In this document: in pieces, positions 37,006-45,127 of the stretch
Numbering within the stretch: position 1 is the first letter of the stretch
How the letters are laid out: each line of letters opens with the position of its first letter
DNA from: Prochlorococcus sp. AG-402-K22
GTDB taxonomy: Bacteria; Cyanobacteriota; Cyanobacteriia; PCC-6307; Cyanobiaceae
Direction of reading: 5' to 3'
NCBI GenBank assembly: GCA_003216755.1
Contig: QCIJ01000005.1
Coordinates: forward strand, 1-64,000
DNA length: 64,000 nt
Notes under the pieces: model-generated
What the model was told of the DNA's origin: nothing
Databases searched by the model: none
The model's input: the letters and a program-made list of their open reading frames with translations, nothing else
Made by a program: the position numbers and the translations under genes

Positions 37006-37188
37006 TTATTTTCTACCTATCCAATCATTAGGTTTCTCCATCATCCATTCGAAAACTCCCTTAGCATCAAGGTTTTTAGATGCATAAACAAACAATATTG
37101 GAAATAATAAAATTACCACTCCAATAACTGCTATCTCTAATTTACCGATACCCATCTCGCTGGTTGTTAAGGCGAAATAATTAATCAT
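37006..37188 (-). CDS. Small single-span membrane protein
   Basis: The 60-residue protein has a membrane span at about 18-36 (LEIAVIGVVILLFPILFVYA) followed by a soluble tail (SKNLDAKGVFEWMMEKPNDWIG). The order of span and a short amphipathic C-terminal segment is common in cyanobacterial thylakoid small proteins. A second ATG (MGIGKLEI) could be the true start. No family is recognised. Confidence 0.6.
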   Translation of the reverse strand: MINYFALTTSEMGIGKLEIAVIGVVILLFPILFVYASKNLDAKGVFEWMMEKPNDWIGRK

Positions 37189-37358
37189 TACCTTTTTTGA
37201 ATTAATGTTTATTAAATAAATAATTTATAAAAAAGTATATATTATTTGACTTTTTTATAAAAAATCTTAATTGTTCATATTGAAAGATATTTGTATTAAG
37301 TACCTATTTTATTGATGTAAAGTTTTTAATAAATTTAATCATAGATGCTTGTTATTTG

Positions 37359-37508
37359 ATGGTTATGAATCATGAAATTATAATTTTTACGCCTATTTTT
37401 ATAGTATTGATAGGATTGACATTTGTTTCGATTTTAAAAAAAAGAAGGAGATCAGCTAAAAGTATTTATAAATTAATAGATGATTTAGAAAAAAAATACA
37501 TATATTAA
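37359..37508 (+). CDS. 49-residue single-span membrane protein
   Basis: ATG 37359 to TAA 37506-37508 encodes 49 residues. A span at about 7-24 (IIIFTPIFIVLIGLTFVSIL) is followed by a strongly basic stop-transfer stretch (KKRRRS) and a charged tail ending DDLEKKYIY. A second ATG at 37365 could be used. Positive-inside topology suggests a cytoplasmic tail. The design supports a real gene, but no family is known to me. Confidence 0.55.
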   Translation: MVMNHEIIIFTPIFIVLIGLTFVSILKKRRRSAKSIYKLIDDLEKKYIY

Positions 37509-37525
37509 TCGTATTTAAAAAAAAA

Positions 37526-37822
37526 TTAATCAAATTCTATCCCAACTTCTTCTTTTAAATCTCTCTCCAAATCTGGAAGATGAGGTTCAACCCAATGATC
37601 TTTGTTATCAATACCAGCTGCATTTACATAATTCATTATGTGTTGATCCACCTGCTTGTAAAGATCATGCAAATTTAAATCCATACGAATATCATGTGCT
37701 ATTTCAGAGACTTGTTGTTCTGTTAGACAATGATCTGGATGAAGTAAATCACAACATGGAATTCTCTTCTCAATCAATTCATTTAGATTGATTTTTATTT
37801 CGTAATCTTGATGAACAGTCAT
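37526..37822 (-). CDS. Hypothetical acidic protein with His/Cys motifs
   Basis: The 98-residue protein contains RIPCCDLLHPDHCLTEQQ near residue 20, with three Cys and two His that could bind a metal, and an acidic helical remainder (LPDLERDLKEEVGIEFD). Tyr- and His-bearing segments (LYKQVDQHIMNYV) look folded. I do not recognise a family. Its end is 17 bp from the convergent 49-residue gene. Confidence 0.62.
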   Translation of the reverse strand: MTVHQDYEIKINLNELIEKRIPCCDLLHPDHCLTEQQVSEIAHDIRMDLNLHDLYKQVDQHIMNYVNAAGIDNKDHWVEPHLPDLERDLKEEVGIEFD

Positions 37823-37915
37823 AAATTTTATATCTTTTTTATTATTCTAATTATGTTTACGGTTTTGTATATCTTTAGTCAAGAAACAAAGTTCTTAAAT
37901 ACTTATTCAGTGATT

Positions 37916-38071
37916 TTAAATAAATAGATCTTCCAAATCTTTATACAAATCATCAGTCTCTTTTTGGTTTTCTGTAGTGTTTTGGTGATCTATTGAAAGT
38001 TCTTTTTTTGAAATATAGATAAGATATCCAAGGGCTCCAAAAAGTAAGGTCGTTGGTAAAATCATTAGCAT
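37916..38071 (-). CDS. 51-residue single-span membrane protein
   Basis: ATG at 38069-38071 to TAA at 37916-37918 encodes 51 residues. It has an N-terminal span (MILPTTLLFGALGYLIYI) and a polar tail rich in Asp, Glu and Lys (ENQKETDDLYKDLEDLF). A second ATG two codons in is also possible. The layout matches the two other small one-span proteins nearby. No family is recognised. Confidence 0.52.
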   Translation of the reverse strand: MLMILPTTLLFGALGYLIYISKKELSIDHQNTTENQKETDDLYKDLEDLFI

Positions 38072-38142
38072 TTAATTGACTTATAATGAATATAGTGCAA
38101 CACTTATTACAGTCAAGTGCTGAACTTAAGTTAATTTTTTAA

Positions 38143-38439
38143 ATGCCTACCAAGAAGAAAAGAGTTGGATTTATTCCAAGAGTAGAGGTTATGAAAATAA
38201 TTGAAAAATTAAGCTTAGAAAATAATTTAAGTAACTCAAAAATAATAAGTATATTAGTGGAAGAGGCACTATCTATAAGGGGTATATTTAATAAAACAAA
38301 TGGTAAAGCAACTCAATCATATCTAAAGATTGAAAGGAACTCAGAAGACTTATCTGAAGGACATATTGATTTGCAAACTTATAAAAAATTCTTATCATTC
38401 TTAAAGTTTCAGGAAATGATGGAAAAGTATAAAAAATAA
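38143..38439 (+). CDS. Possible ribbon-helix-helix DNA-binding protein
   Basis: The 98-residue protein begins basic (MPTKKKRVGFIPRVEVMK), then IIEKLSLENNLSNSKIISILVEEAL. A short strand followed by two helices with this spacing resembles an RHH/CopG fold. The C-terminal half is helical and charged (FLSFLKFQEMMEKYKK). If correct it is a small DNA-binding regulator. No toxin partner is apparent next to it. The fold is inferred from the pattern only. Confidence 0.6.
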   Translation: MPTKKKRVGFIPRVEVMKIIEKLSLENNLSNSKIISILVEEALSIRGIFNKTNGKATQSYLKIERNSEDLSEGHIDLQTYKKFLSFLKFQEMMEKYKK

Positions 38440-38569
38440 TTAGTGTTGCTTAGTGCTTCACTGTGCGATAAATTCTATTTGTATTGACCTTTGGGAGATT
38501 TATTTATTAGAAATTATTTATTACCATTTCAAAATCCTAAATTCAATTAACCATAAAAAAGTTCTTCCT

Positions 38570-38890
38570 ATGAATTCATCTCTCCCAGTTTTATCTGTAA
38601 ATCTACTACCTCCAGACAAATTATATTGTGATTTTAGTTATTGGAGTTCTTTGTTCTCTCAGGATATGCAAATTTTATGGGATAGAGCTCATGGGGTACC
38701 TTTAGAAAAACTGCCAAAAGGGGTTTCTGATATTATTTTTCCGTATTTATTGCTTGCACTTTCAGACTATAAGACTTCTCAAATAAATAAAATGAATGGA
38801 ATAGGATTAGATAATCTATTAAGCCTTTGGTTTGATAAGTACTTATTAAATAAAAATGGTTACTTCGAGCTAATAAAAAATAATTTTTAA
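38570..38890 (+). CDS. Hypothetical protein
   Basis: The start at ATG 38570 (MNSSLPVLSVNLLPPDKL) is preferred; an in-frame GTG 39 codons upstream gives a poor N-terminus rich in Ile and Tyr. The 106-residue protein shows FSYWSSLFSQDMQILWDRAHGVPLEKLPKG and IIFPYLLLALSDYKTSQINK. It appears soluble and helical. No family is recognised. It follows the RHH-like gene by 130 bp on the same strand. Confidence 0.6.
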   Translation: MNSSLPVLSVNLLPPDKLYCDFSYWSSLFSQDMQILWDRAHGVPLEKLPKGVSDIIFPYLLLALSDYKTSQINKMNGIGLDNLLSLWFDKYLLNKNGYFELIKNNF

Positions 38891-39067
38891 AAAAAATAAG
38901 CTCTTTGAAGATCAAAAGTAATTTCTACAAAAATTTATAGCGTCTAAAAATTTTTTTAAGTGATTCTTTTCTCATTGGCACATCAATAAGTCTTGCTATA
39001 AATAAATTAAATGGTTTGATGATGATTTCTTTAAATTTCTTATTAGCAAATATGTGAATTGTTGTTT

Positions 39068-39082
39068 TGATAATGATAACCA
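39068..39082 (+). promoter_or_regulatory. Fur-like box in small-ORF region
   Basis: TGATAATGATAACCA agrees with the 7-1-7 Fur pattern TGATAATnATTATCA at 12 of 14 positions. The nearest downstream frames are the 23-codon frame at 39115 and the GTG-started gene at 39296. A further half-site TGATAAT occurs at about 39269, just before that gene. Confidence 0.4.
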
Positions 39083-39114
39083 GGAGAGATATAAAATTAA
39101 GAAAAGCAAGATAA

Positions 39115-39186
39115 ATGAAATTTAATTCAAAGACTATGATCTTGATATTAAATCTATTATTTTGCTTGTTTATTTTTATTATTTAA
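39115..39186 (+). CDS. Candidate 23-residue hydrophobic peptide
   Basis: ATG 39115 to TAA 39184-39186 encodes MKFNSKTMILILNLLFCLFI plus FII, a charged start and a single hydrophobic run, as in type I toxin or small regulatory membrane peptides. It lies 32 bp after a Fur-like box. Length and AT content mean a chance frame cannot be excluded. Confidence 0.25.
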   Translation: MKFNSKTMILILNLLFCLFIFII

Positions 39187-39295
39187 TTTTTTAGTCTTTA
39201 TTCATTATTTTTTTGCAAATTTCAAAAATTAATATTCAAATTTGATTGACTTTTATTGTTAATGCAATGATAATGACAAAAATAAATTTTATATT

Positions 39296-39469
39296 GTGAA
39301 TCCTCTTTCAGATACTTTTGATGATTTTATTGATGATCTACTTTCTTCCGATGTTTATTTGTTGAAAGGGGAACTTGATTTTCTGCTTATGCAACATTTA
39401 TTTAATTCTATAGATTTGAAGATTATAAATAAAACTGAAATTGAAGATGGCGAATCATTAGCTGCTTAA
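39296..39469 (+). CDS. Small acidic hypothetical protein, GTG start
   Basis: The 57-residue frame uses GTG at 39296 and ends TAA 39467-39469. It is acidic and probably helical (MNPLSDTFDDFIDDLLSSDV, YLLKGELDFLLMQHLFNSI). I recognise no family. It precedes the 36-residue gene by 6 bp, and the pair is closed by a terminator at 39599, which supports transcription as one unit. Confidence 0.55.
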   Translation: MNPLSDTFDDFIDDLLSSDVYLLKGELDFLLMQHLFNSIDLKIINKTEIEDGESLAA

Positions 39470-39475
39470 TTTTTT

Positions 39476-39586
39476 ATGAAATTTTTTTATGAAAAGTTTT
39501 GGGTTCCAGTTTTTGGTTATATTTTATCAAAATTTGTTTTTTTAATAGAAGGTAAAAAACAAGAATCTAAAAATAAAAAAAAATAG
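39476..39586 (+). CDS. 36-residue membrane peptide with basic tail
   Basis: ATG 39476 to TAG 39584-39586 encodes 36 residues. It has an aromatic-rich hydrophobic half (MKFFYEKFWVPVFGYILSKF) and a Lys-rich tail. It lies 6 bp after the acidic 57-residue gene and 12 bp before an intrinsic terminator, so it is likely the last gene of a two-gene unit. Confidence 0.5.
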   Translation: MKFFYEKFWVPVFGYILSKFVFLIEGKKQESKNKKK

Positions 39587-39598
39587 ATTATCTACTTT

Positions 39599-39620
39599 AT
39601 ACCTTTATAAGGTATTTTTT
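39599..39620 (+). terminator. Intrinsic terminator after the 36-residue gene
   Basis: ATACCTT (39599-39605) pairs with AAGGTAT (39609-39615) around a 3-base loop and runs into six T residues to 39620. Confidence 0.7.
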
Positions 39621-39728
39621 AATACATAATTCAAGTCAATATATTTTGATAACAACAAAAGATGTACTTTAAATTTATGTATAAACGCATGGTTGAGATA
39701 TAAAATAATTGCTTTTTAGCAAATTTAA

Positions 39729-39908
39729 ATGAACAAAAATAATATGTTGAAGCCATATACAGTGCATTACCGTGATTTTCAAAACATAAGATTAGAAAAT
39801 TGTTTTTATGCTTTTGACGCTTACGAGGCTAGAACACTTGCAATGGAATTTAATAAGTATATAAATGAGCATCCAAACAGTATAGACCTTATAAGATGCG
39901 AAAAATGA
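39729..39908 (+). CDS. 59-residue hypothetical protein
   Basis: ATG 39729 to TGA 39906-39908 encodes 59 residues with a balanced composition (LKPYTVHYRDFQNIRLENCF, YAFDAYEARTLAMEFNKYIN). The pattern of a two-strand start followed by a helix with a conserved-looking A-x-E-A-R looks folded. I recognise no named family. It is convergent with urtE, 32 bp away. Confidence 0.65.
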   Translation: MNKNNMLKPYTVHYRDFQNIRLENCFYAFDAYEARTLAMEFNKYINEHPNSIDLIRCEK

Positions 39909-39940
39909 ATAAAAGTTTTTAGTAATCTAAAATAATTTAA

Positions 39941-40651
39941 TTAAACACTTAAGAACTTATCTATAACTGCTTGACTCAACTCACTAGTATTTCCACTAGC
40001 AACAATACCTCCGCGTTGCATCGCATAATATCTATTGGCTTGTCTTACAAAATGCAAGTGTTGTTCAACTAATAAAACACCAATTCCTGTATCTCTAATT
40101 ATCTGGTTAATTGCATTTTCAATGTCTAAAACTATATTCGGCTGAATACCTTCCGTTGGCTCGTCAAGTAATAGAAGTTGAGGTTTGCCCAGCAATGCTC
40201 TTGCAATAGCTAATTGCTGTTGTTGCCCTCCACTAAGATCTCCTCCTTTCCTTTGAAGAAAATCTTTTAAAATTGGGAAGAGATCATAAATAAATGGATC
40301 TATTTTATTGTTCTTAGATAATCCACCTGGAAGAGACTCCATTCCTAACATAAGATTCTCTTCAACTGATAGATATGGAATAATTTCTCTCCCTTGAGGA
40401 ACGTAAGCCATTCCTTTCCTAGCCCTCTGATGAGGTGCTTTTCTATTGATATTTTCACCAATCAAATAAATATCGCCTTTTTTTTGTTTCAACAAACCAA
40501 TTAGTGATTTCAATAAAGTTGTTTTGCCAACTCCATTTCTTCCAATCAAACAAACCATTTCTCCTGAATTAACATTTAAATCTACATCTCTAAGAATATG
40601 ACTCTCGCCATAATAAGTATTTAATGATTTTATTTCGAGTAAATTTTCCAT
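39941..40651 (-). CDS. urtE: Urea ABC transporter ATP-binding protein UrtE
   Basis: UrtE is the LivF-like ATPase of the high-affinity urea importer. The 236-residue protein shows LNTYYGESHILRDVDLNV, Walker A LIGRNGVGKTTLLKSLIG near residue 37, signature DLSGGQQQQLAIARALLG near residue 138 and Walker B LLLLDEPTEGIQPNIVLDIE. It is the last gene of the urt operon, with 2 bp separating it from urtD. Confidence 0.95.
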   Translation of the reverse strand: MENLLEIKSLNTYYGESHILRDVDLNVNSGEMVCLIGRNGVGKTTLLKSLIGLLKQKKGDIYLIGENINRKAPHQRARKGMAYVPQGREIIPYLSVEENLMLGMESLPGGLSKNNKIDPFIYDLFPILKDFLQRKGGDLSGGQQQQLAIARALLGKPQLLLLDEPTEGIQPNIVLDIENAINQIIRDTGIGVLLVEQHLHFVRQANRYYAMQRGGIVASGNTSELSQAVIDKFLSV

Positions 40652-40653
40652 AA

Positions 40654-41403
40654 CTAGTCCTCAGGTCTTCCTAAATAAACATCAATAACTTTTTTGTCTT
40701 TTTGTATGGTTTCCATCGTTCCCTCACATAATACTGTGCCCTGATTTAATACTGAAACATTACTATCAAGTCTTCTTATAAATTCCATATCGTGATCTAT
40801 TACCACTACGGTATTTTCTCCTGATAAAGATTTTAATAAATCAGCTGTAAGGTCAGTTTCTTCATCAGTTAAACCAGCAACAGGTTCATCTACTAACATT
40901 AAATCTGGCTTCTGTCCTACTAACATGGCTATTTCGAGCCATTGTTTTTGGCCATGTGATAAAGAACCAGCTTTAGAATCAACTTTTTGAGCTAAATTAA
41001 CAATCTTCATAAGACGTTCAATCTCATTAAGCTGCTCATCCTTAATACTCTTATCTATAAGGTTTAAGGGACTTTTAGGAGTTGTCACCGATATTTCAAG
41101 ATTTTCTTTAACTGTTAGATTTTCAAAGATTCTTGGACTTTGGAACTTTCTTCCAACTCCAAGTCTGGCTATTTTATATTCTTTTCTACCTACTAAAGAT
41201 TTTCCTTTAAATATTACTTCACCTTTTGTTGGCTTAACCTTTCCAGTTATTACATCAAGAAATGTTGTTTTGCCTGCGCCGTTGGGTCCTATTACAGCTC
41301 TTAATTCTCCTTTCTTTAAATTTAAATTAAGTTTGTTGAGAGCTAAAAAACCCTCGAAACTAACAGTAATATCTATTAAATTTAGAAGATATTTATTATT
41401 CAT
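40654..41403 (-). CDS. urtD: Urea ABC transporter ATP-binding protein UrtD
   Basis: UrtD is the LivG-like ATPase. The 249-residue sequence has VSFEGFLALNKLNLNLKKGELRAVIGPNGAGKTTFLDVITGK, ARLGVGRKFQSPRIFENLTV, and the signature LSHGQKQWLEIAMLVG, in which His replaces the usual Gly of LSGGQ. Walker B is DLMLVDEPVAGLTDEE. Its start overlaps the end of urtC by 8 bp. Confidence 0.95.
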   Translation of the reverse strand: MNNKYLLNLIDITVSFEGFLALNKLNLNLKKGELRAVIGPNGAGKTTFLDVITGKVKPTKGEVIFKGKSLVGRKEYKIARLGVGRKFQSPRIFENLTVKENLEISVTTPKSPLNLIDKSIKDEQLNEIERLMKIVNLAQKVDSKAGSLSHGQKQWLEIAMLVGQKPDLMLVDEPVAGLTDEETDLTADLLKSLSGENTVVVIDHDMEFIRRLDSNVSVLNQGTVLCEGTMETIQKDKKVIDVYLGRPED

Positions 41404-42526
41404 TATTCCCCTCCTTATTGTTAACTTCTAAACTTGGATAGGTTTCAATCTTCCTTTTCAAACCAAATCTTTGAAGAAGATTCCTAGGACCATCTCCTTG
41501 AATCCACCCTAAAACTCCTTCTGGCAGAGCTGTGACAACTAAGATAAATAACCCTCCTTGAATAAACATCCAGCTAGCAGGTAAAGCTTCACTTACTAGA
41601 CTTTTTGCATAGTTGATGAAAACTGCTCCTAGTATTGCTCCCAATAAAGTTCCTCTCCCTCCAACTGCAACCCATATAACCATTTCTATAGAAAAGGGAA
41701 CTGTCATAAATTGAGGTGAGACTATTCCAGACTGAACAGTATATAAAGCTCCCGAAATTCCAGCGAGACCTCCAGCAATAGAAAATATTATCGTCTTAAA
41801 TATCACTGGATTGTATCCTGTAAACCTAACTCGTGGTTCATCATCTCTGATTCCTATAAGAATATTCCCAAATCGCCCTTTAACTACCCACTTTGCAAAA
41901 AACCATGCTGCTATTACTAGTATGGAAGTCACCCAAAAAAATAGTCTTTGCATGGACTCAGAACCTACCATCTGACCAAATAATTGTGTTACATCTGTTT
42001 TTAATCCATTTGTTCCGTTAATAAGTTTTTGTTGCCCATTAAAGAAATTAAAGAATACAAGAAGAGAAGCTTGAGTAAGTATAGAAAAATAAACCCCTTT
42101 GATTCTATTCCTGAAAACAAGAAATCCAAGCATTCCTGCGACTAATGCAGGTATAACCCAGATGGCAAATAAACTAAATATTGGGGATCTAAATGGCTCC
42201 CAGAAGAAAGGTAAATTATCAACTCCATAAAGTCCAAAGAATTCTGGAATATTGTTTGGGAATTCAGAAGAGCTTGTTATTTGTAGATACATTGCTGCAC
42301 AGTAACCTCCAAGGGCAAAAAATATACCTTGTCCTAAGCTAAGTAGGCCAGTAAAACCCCAAATTAGATCAACTCCAAGAGCTACTATTGCTAGGGATAA
42401 ATATCTACCAAGAAGATTTAGTCTGAATACAGGAAGTATTTCTGGCGCCGCTATGACGAAAGCAATTATTACAACCCAAACAATAAAAGTTGTTTTTTTG
42501 CTTAGTTTTAAATTTTTAAATTCCAT
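41396..42526 (-). CDS. urtC: Urea ABC transporter permease UrtC
   Basis: The 376-residue LivM-like permease has eight or more hydrophobic spans, with typical stretches LSLAIVALGVDLIWGFTGLLSLGQGIFFALGGYCAAMYL near residue 43 and the EAA-like loop FGNILIGIRDDEPRVRFTGYNP near residue 218. AVGGRGTLLGAILGAVFINYAKSL follows near residue 285. It pairs with UrtB in the membrane. It overlaps urtB by one base and urtD by eight. Confidence 0.95.
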   Translation of the reverse strand: MEFKNLKLSKKTTFIVWVVIIAFVIAAPEILPVFRLNLLGRYLSLAIVALGVDLIWGFTGLLSLGQGIFFALGGYCAAMYLQITSSSEFPNNIPEFFGLYGVDNLPFFWEPFRSPIFSLFAIWVIPALVAGMLGFLVFRNRIKGVYFSILTQASLLVFFNFFNGQQKLINGTNGLKTDVTQLFGQMVGSESMQRLFFWVTSILVIAAWFFAKWVVKGRFGNILIGIRDDEPRVRFTGYNPVIFKTIIFSIAGGLAGISGALYTVQSGIVSPQFMTVPFSIEMVIWVAVGGRGTLLGAILGAVFINYAKSLVSEALPASWMFIQGGLFILVVTALPEGVLGWIQGDGPRNLLQRFGLKRKIETYPSLEVNNKEGNNE

Positions 42527-43680
42527 TAACTTTCAACCATCCTACCTTTTTGAGGAAATAAACCTGTAGGTTTAAATTGTAAAAATATAACTATTAATGC
42601 AAATATCATTACCCTTGCCATACTTGTCGTTGCAAAAAAGTTGATTGTGTTTGAAAGAGGTAAAGGCATATCTGGCCAAATAGATAAAAGTCTACCAGCG
42701 CCAATTAAATCAGTCATAATACCTATTCCAAAGGAAGCAAATACTGTTCCTAATAAATTTCCTACTCCTCCAAGAACTACAACCATAAAGCATCCAACTA
42801 TATAGTTACCTCCAACATTTGGTCCAACAGATCCTAGTAGTGATACTGCAACCCCTGCTACTCCTGCCAATCCAGAACCAATTCCAAAAGTAAGGACGTC
42901 AACTTTTTCTGTTGAAATGCCAAGACAATCACTCATTTCTCTATTTTGAGTTACTGCTCTTATTCGCATTCCCCATGCACTTTGATTAAGAAATAATGTT
43001 ATCGCTATTACAGAAATCAGTGTAATTATAATTATCATTAATCTTGTCTTTGGGAAGGCCGTTCCAAGAATTTCAACCTGACCTCTCATCCATGCTGGAG
43101 CTGTTACATCAACATTTCTAGCGCTTGCTCTACTAAGTTTACTTACCGAAGAAGAAATCAAGTTACCAGTTAGAACTCCAGTTAAAGCAGCAAATATCCA
43201 AGAACTAAATTTGAAATATTTGAAATTGATTGATTCTTTTATTTTTAAAGGAAATGTTGCTGGTAAAAATAAACCAATTATTAGACTTATAACCAAACCC
43301 GTACCATAGGCTAAAGGCACACTTCTAACGAACTGTTGAAGGATTAAGCTTACTCCCCATGTTGCGAGTAAAGTTTCTAGAGGACTTCCATATAATTTTC
43401 TAATCACTGTTTTTTCTAAAAGTATTCCGACTATTCCGCTTACAATAAATGCTAGAAAAATTGAAACTATAACGTATGCGTCATAGTATGGTTTTAATAA
43501 TGGAAGTTTGAAAATTAGTTGGGTTACATATGTAGTGTAGGCTCCAAGCATCATTAGTTCACCATGAGCAAGGTTAATTACACCCATCAAACCAAATACA
43601 ATAGCTAATCCTAATGCAGCTACAAGTAAAACTGATCCAATCGCCACACCGTTAAATAGACTATCAAGAAGCAATTCCAA
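42526..43680 (-). CDS. urtB: Urea ABC transporter permease UrtB
   Basis: The 384-residue LivH-like permease begins LLLDSLFNGVAIGSVLLVAALGLAIVFGLMGVINLAHGELMMLGAY and has the loop WGMRIRAVTQNREMSDCLGIST near residue 233. FMVVVLGGVGNLLGTVFASFGIG follows near residue 300. Multiple membrane spans are clear. It is separated from urtA by an 81-bp gap containing a strong hairpin. Confidence 0.95.
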   Translation of the reverse strand: MELLLDSLFNGVAIGSVLLVAALGLAIVFGLMGVINLAHGELMMLGAYTTYVTQLIFKLPLLKPYYDAYVIVSIFLAFIVSGIVGILLEKTVIRKLYGSPLETLLATWGVSLILQQFVRSVPLAYGTGLVISLIIGLFLPATFPLKIKESINFKYFKFSSWIFAALTGVLTGNLISSSVSKLSRASARNVDVTAPAWMRGQVEILGTAFPKTRLMIIIITLISVIAITLFLNQSAWGMRIRAVTQNREMSDCLGISTEKVDVLTFGIGSGLAGVAGVAVSLLGSVGPNVGGNYIVGCFMVVVLGGVGNLLGTVFASFGIGIMTDLIGAGRLLSIWPDMPLPLSNTINFFATTSMARVMIFALIVIFLQFKPTGLFPQKGRMVES

Positions 43681-43712
43681 TTTAAAAGAAAAATATTATG
43701 GTGGATATAAGA

Positions 43713-43735
43713 AGAGGAGGCATAAAGCCTCCTCT
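43713..43735 (-). promoter_or_regulatory. Intercistronic stem-loop between urtA and urtB
   Basis: AGAGGAGGC (43713-43721) pairs perfectly with GCCTCCTCT (43727-43735) around a 5-base loop. Read on the minus strand it is followed by TTCTTATATCC, a poor T-run. It probably acts as an attenuator or mRNA-stabilising element that keeps the binding protein above the permease; that role is inference. Confidence 0.65.
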
Positions 43736-43761
43736 AGATTTTTTAAGACTAAGCATTGAAA

Positions 43762-45051
43762 TTAAAGCTTATATCTTTCTCCTTTAGATGGGTCTGTCCA
43801 GTCACATGCATATCCTTTGGAACTTGGTTCAAATTGGTTCCATGCTTGTGGGTATACAACTCCATCAGTTTCTTCAAGAATCTCGAATCCACCTTCTGGC
43901 TTAATTAAACCAATTCTTACTGTTTGAGCAAGGTGATGGTTCGGCATAACTTCAACTGGTCCTTGAGGTGCGTCAAATTTTTGACCTACAAGAGCTTCCC
44001 TTACAGCACTGTTCTCAAATGTACCAGCATCCTCTACGGCTTGTTTCCATAAATAAACCATGTTGTATGCAGACTCTTGTGGATCAGCAACTACTCTGTC
44101 GCTACCATAGAGAGCTTTGAAATCAGCTGCAAATTTCTTAGATTCAGGAGTATCAATAGACATCATGTAGTTCCAAGCTCCATAGTGACCCTCTAAAAAT
44201 TCAGGTCCAATAGTGCTTATTTCTTCCTCTGCAATTGAATAGTTCATAACATAATATCCATTGCTTGGAGTAATTCCCGCATCCTGAATTTGCTTAAAGA
44301 AAGCAACGTTCTGGTCACCATTAAGTGTGTTGATAATTACTCCACCGCCAGTTGGTGCTAAGGCTTTCTTGATCTTAGAAATGATAGGAGCAACTTCAGT
44401 ATTTCCTAAAGGTAAATAATCTTCACCTACAACTGTTCCACCAAGAGATTTAAGTTGTTCTTTGGTAATTGTATTTGATGTTCTTGGGAAAACGTAGTCT
44501 GAACCAACTAAGAAAAATGGTTTTCCGGCTGCAGGAGACCTCTTGAACATGAAGTCAGTTGCTGGTTCTGATTGTTGGTTTGGTGAGGCACCAGTATAGA
44601 AAATGTTGTTTGAACATTCCTGTGCTTCGTACTGAATGGGATAGTAAAGGAATGCATCTTTTGATTCATAAACAGGTAGCATTGCCTTTCTACTAGCAGA
44701 AGTCCATCCACCAAAGACAACGGGTACACCATCTTGATCGATTAACTTTTTAGATTTCTCAGCAAATGTTGGCCAATCAGAAGCTCCATCTTCTACGATG
44801 TATTCAATTTTGTAGCTTTTGCCGTCTACAGTTACACCGCCAGCAGCGTTGATTTCTGCAATAGCCATTTTTTCAGTATCAACAAGAGTTGATTCAGATA
44901 TAGCCATTGTTCCTGAAAGGGAATGTAAAATGCCAACAGTAACAGTGTCATCGAAACTTCCGGAAGTACTTGAACCTCCTCCACATGAAGTTGCGGTAAC
45001 GGCTAGAGAGGCAGTAGCTAAGCCTGCCAAAATACGCCTTGAAATTCTCAT
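43762..45051 (-). CDS. urtA: Urea ABC transporter substrate-binding protein UrtA
   Basis: The 429-residue protein begins MRISRRILAGLATASLAVTA, a twin-arginine-like leader (SRRIL), then TSCGGGSS, a possible lipoprotein cysteine. The mature part is a type I periplasmic-binding protein: VTVGILHSLSGTMAISESTLV, VVFGGWTSASRKAMLPVYE, and YPIQYEAQECSNNIFYTGASPNQQ, typical of UrtA. It binds urea outside the cytoplasmic membrane. It heads the urt operon and has an NtcA-like box upstream. Confidence 0.95.
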   Translation of the reverse strand: MRISRRILAGLATASLAVTATSCGGGSSTSGSFDDTVTVGILHSLSGTMAISESTLVDTEKMAIAEINAAGGVTVDGKSYKIEYIVEDGASDWPTFAEKSKKLIDQDGVPVVFGGWTSASRKAMLPVYESKDAFLYYPIQYEAQECSNNIFYTGASPNQQSEPATDFMFKRSPAAGKPFFLVGSDYVFPRTSNTITKEQLKSLGGTVVGEDYLPLGNTEVAPIISKIKKALAPTGGGVIINTLNGDQNVAFFKQIQDAGITPSNGYYVMNYSIAEEEISTIGPEFLEGHYGAWNYMMSIDTPESKKFAADFKALYGSDRVVADPQESAYNMVYLWKQAVEDAGTFENSAVREALVGQKFDAPQGPVEVMPNHHLAQTVRIGLIKPEGGFEILEETDGVVYPQAWNQFEPSSKGYACDWTDPSKGERYKL

Positions 45052-45127
45052 GAATTAGGATAAATTAGGTAATTAACCCTCATTAGGGGGATAAAATAAA
45101 AGTTATTAACGAGTGAGATTTAGTTTT

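Larger units (their letters stand above)
38891..39295. other. AT-rich intergenic stretch with Fur-like box
   Basis: About 400 bp without a clear gene. A minus-strand frame from 39182 to 38925 is open and hydrophobic but has no usable start codon. The plus strand holds a Fur-like box and a 23-codon hydrophobic frame. Confidence 0.5.

Noticed and set aside
37854..37928. 24-codon plus-strand frame starting MFTVLYIF
   Set aside because: It overlaps the end of the better-supported 51-residue gene on the other strand and has no features of a protein.
38453..38569. GTG-initiated N-terminal extension of the hypothetical gene at 38570
   Set aside because: The extension is Ile/Tyr-rich, looks like translated AT-rich spacer, and the ATG at 38570 gives a better start.
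38925..39182. Open hydrophobic minus-strand frame ending in a basic tail
   Set aside because: No ATG, GTG or TTG in a position that gives more than about 18 residues; most likely chance, or a remnant.
36000..39940. Prophage, IS element or CRISPR array in the accessory stretch
   Set aside because: No transposase, integrase, terminal inverted repeats or regularly spaced repeats are visible.
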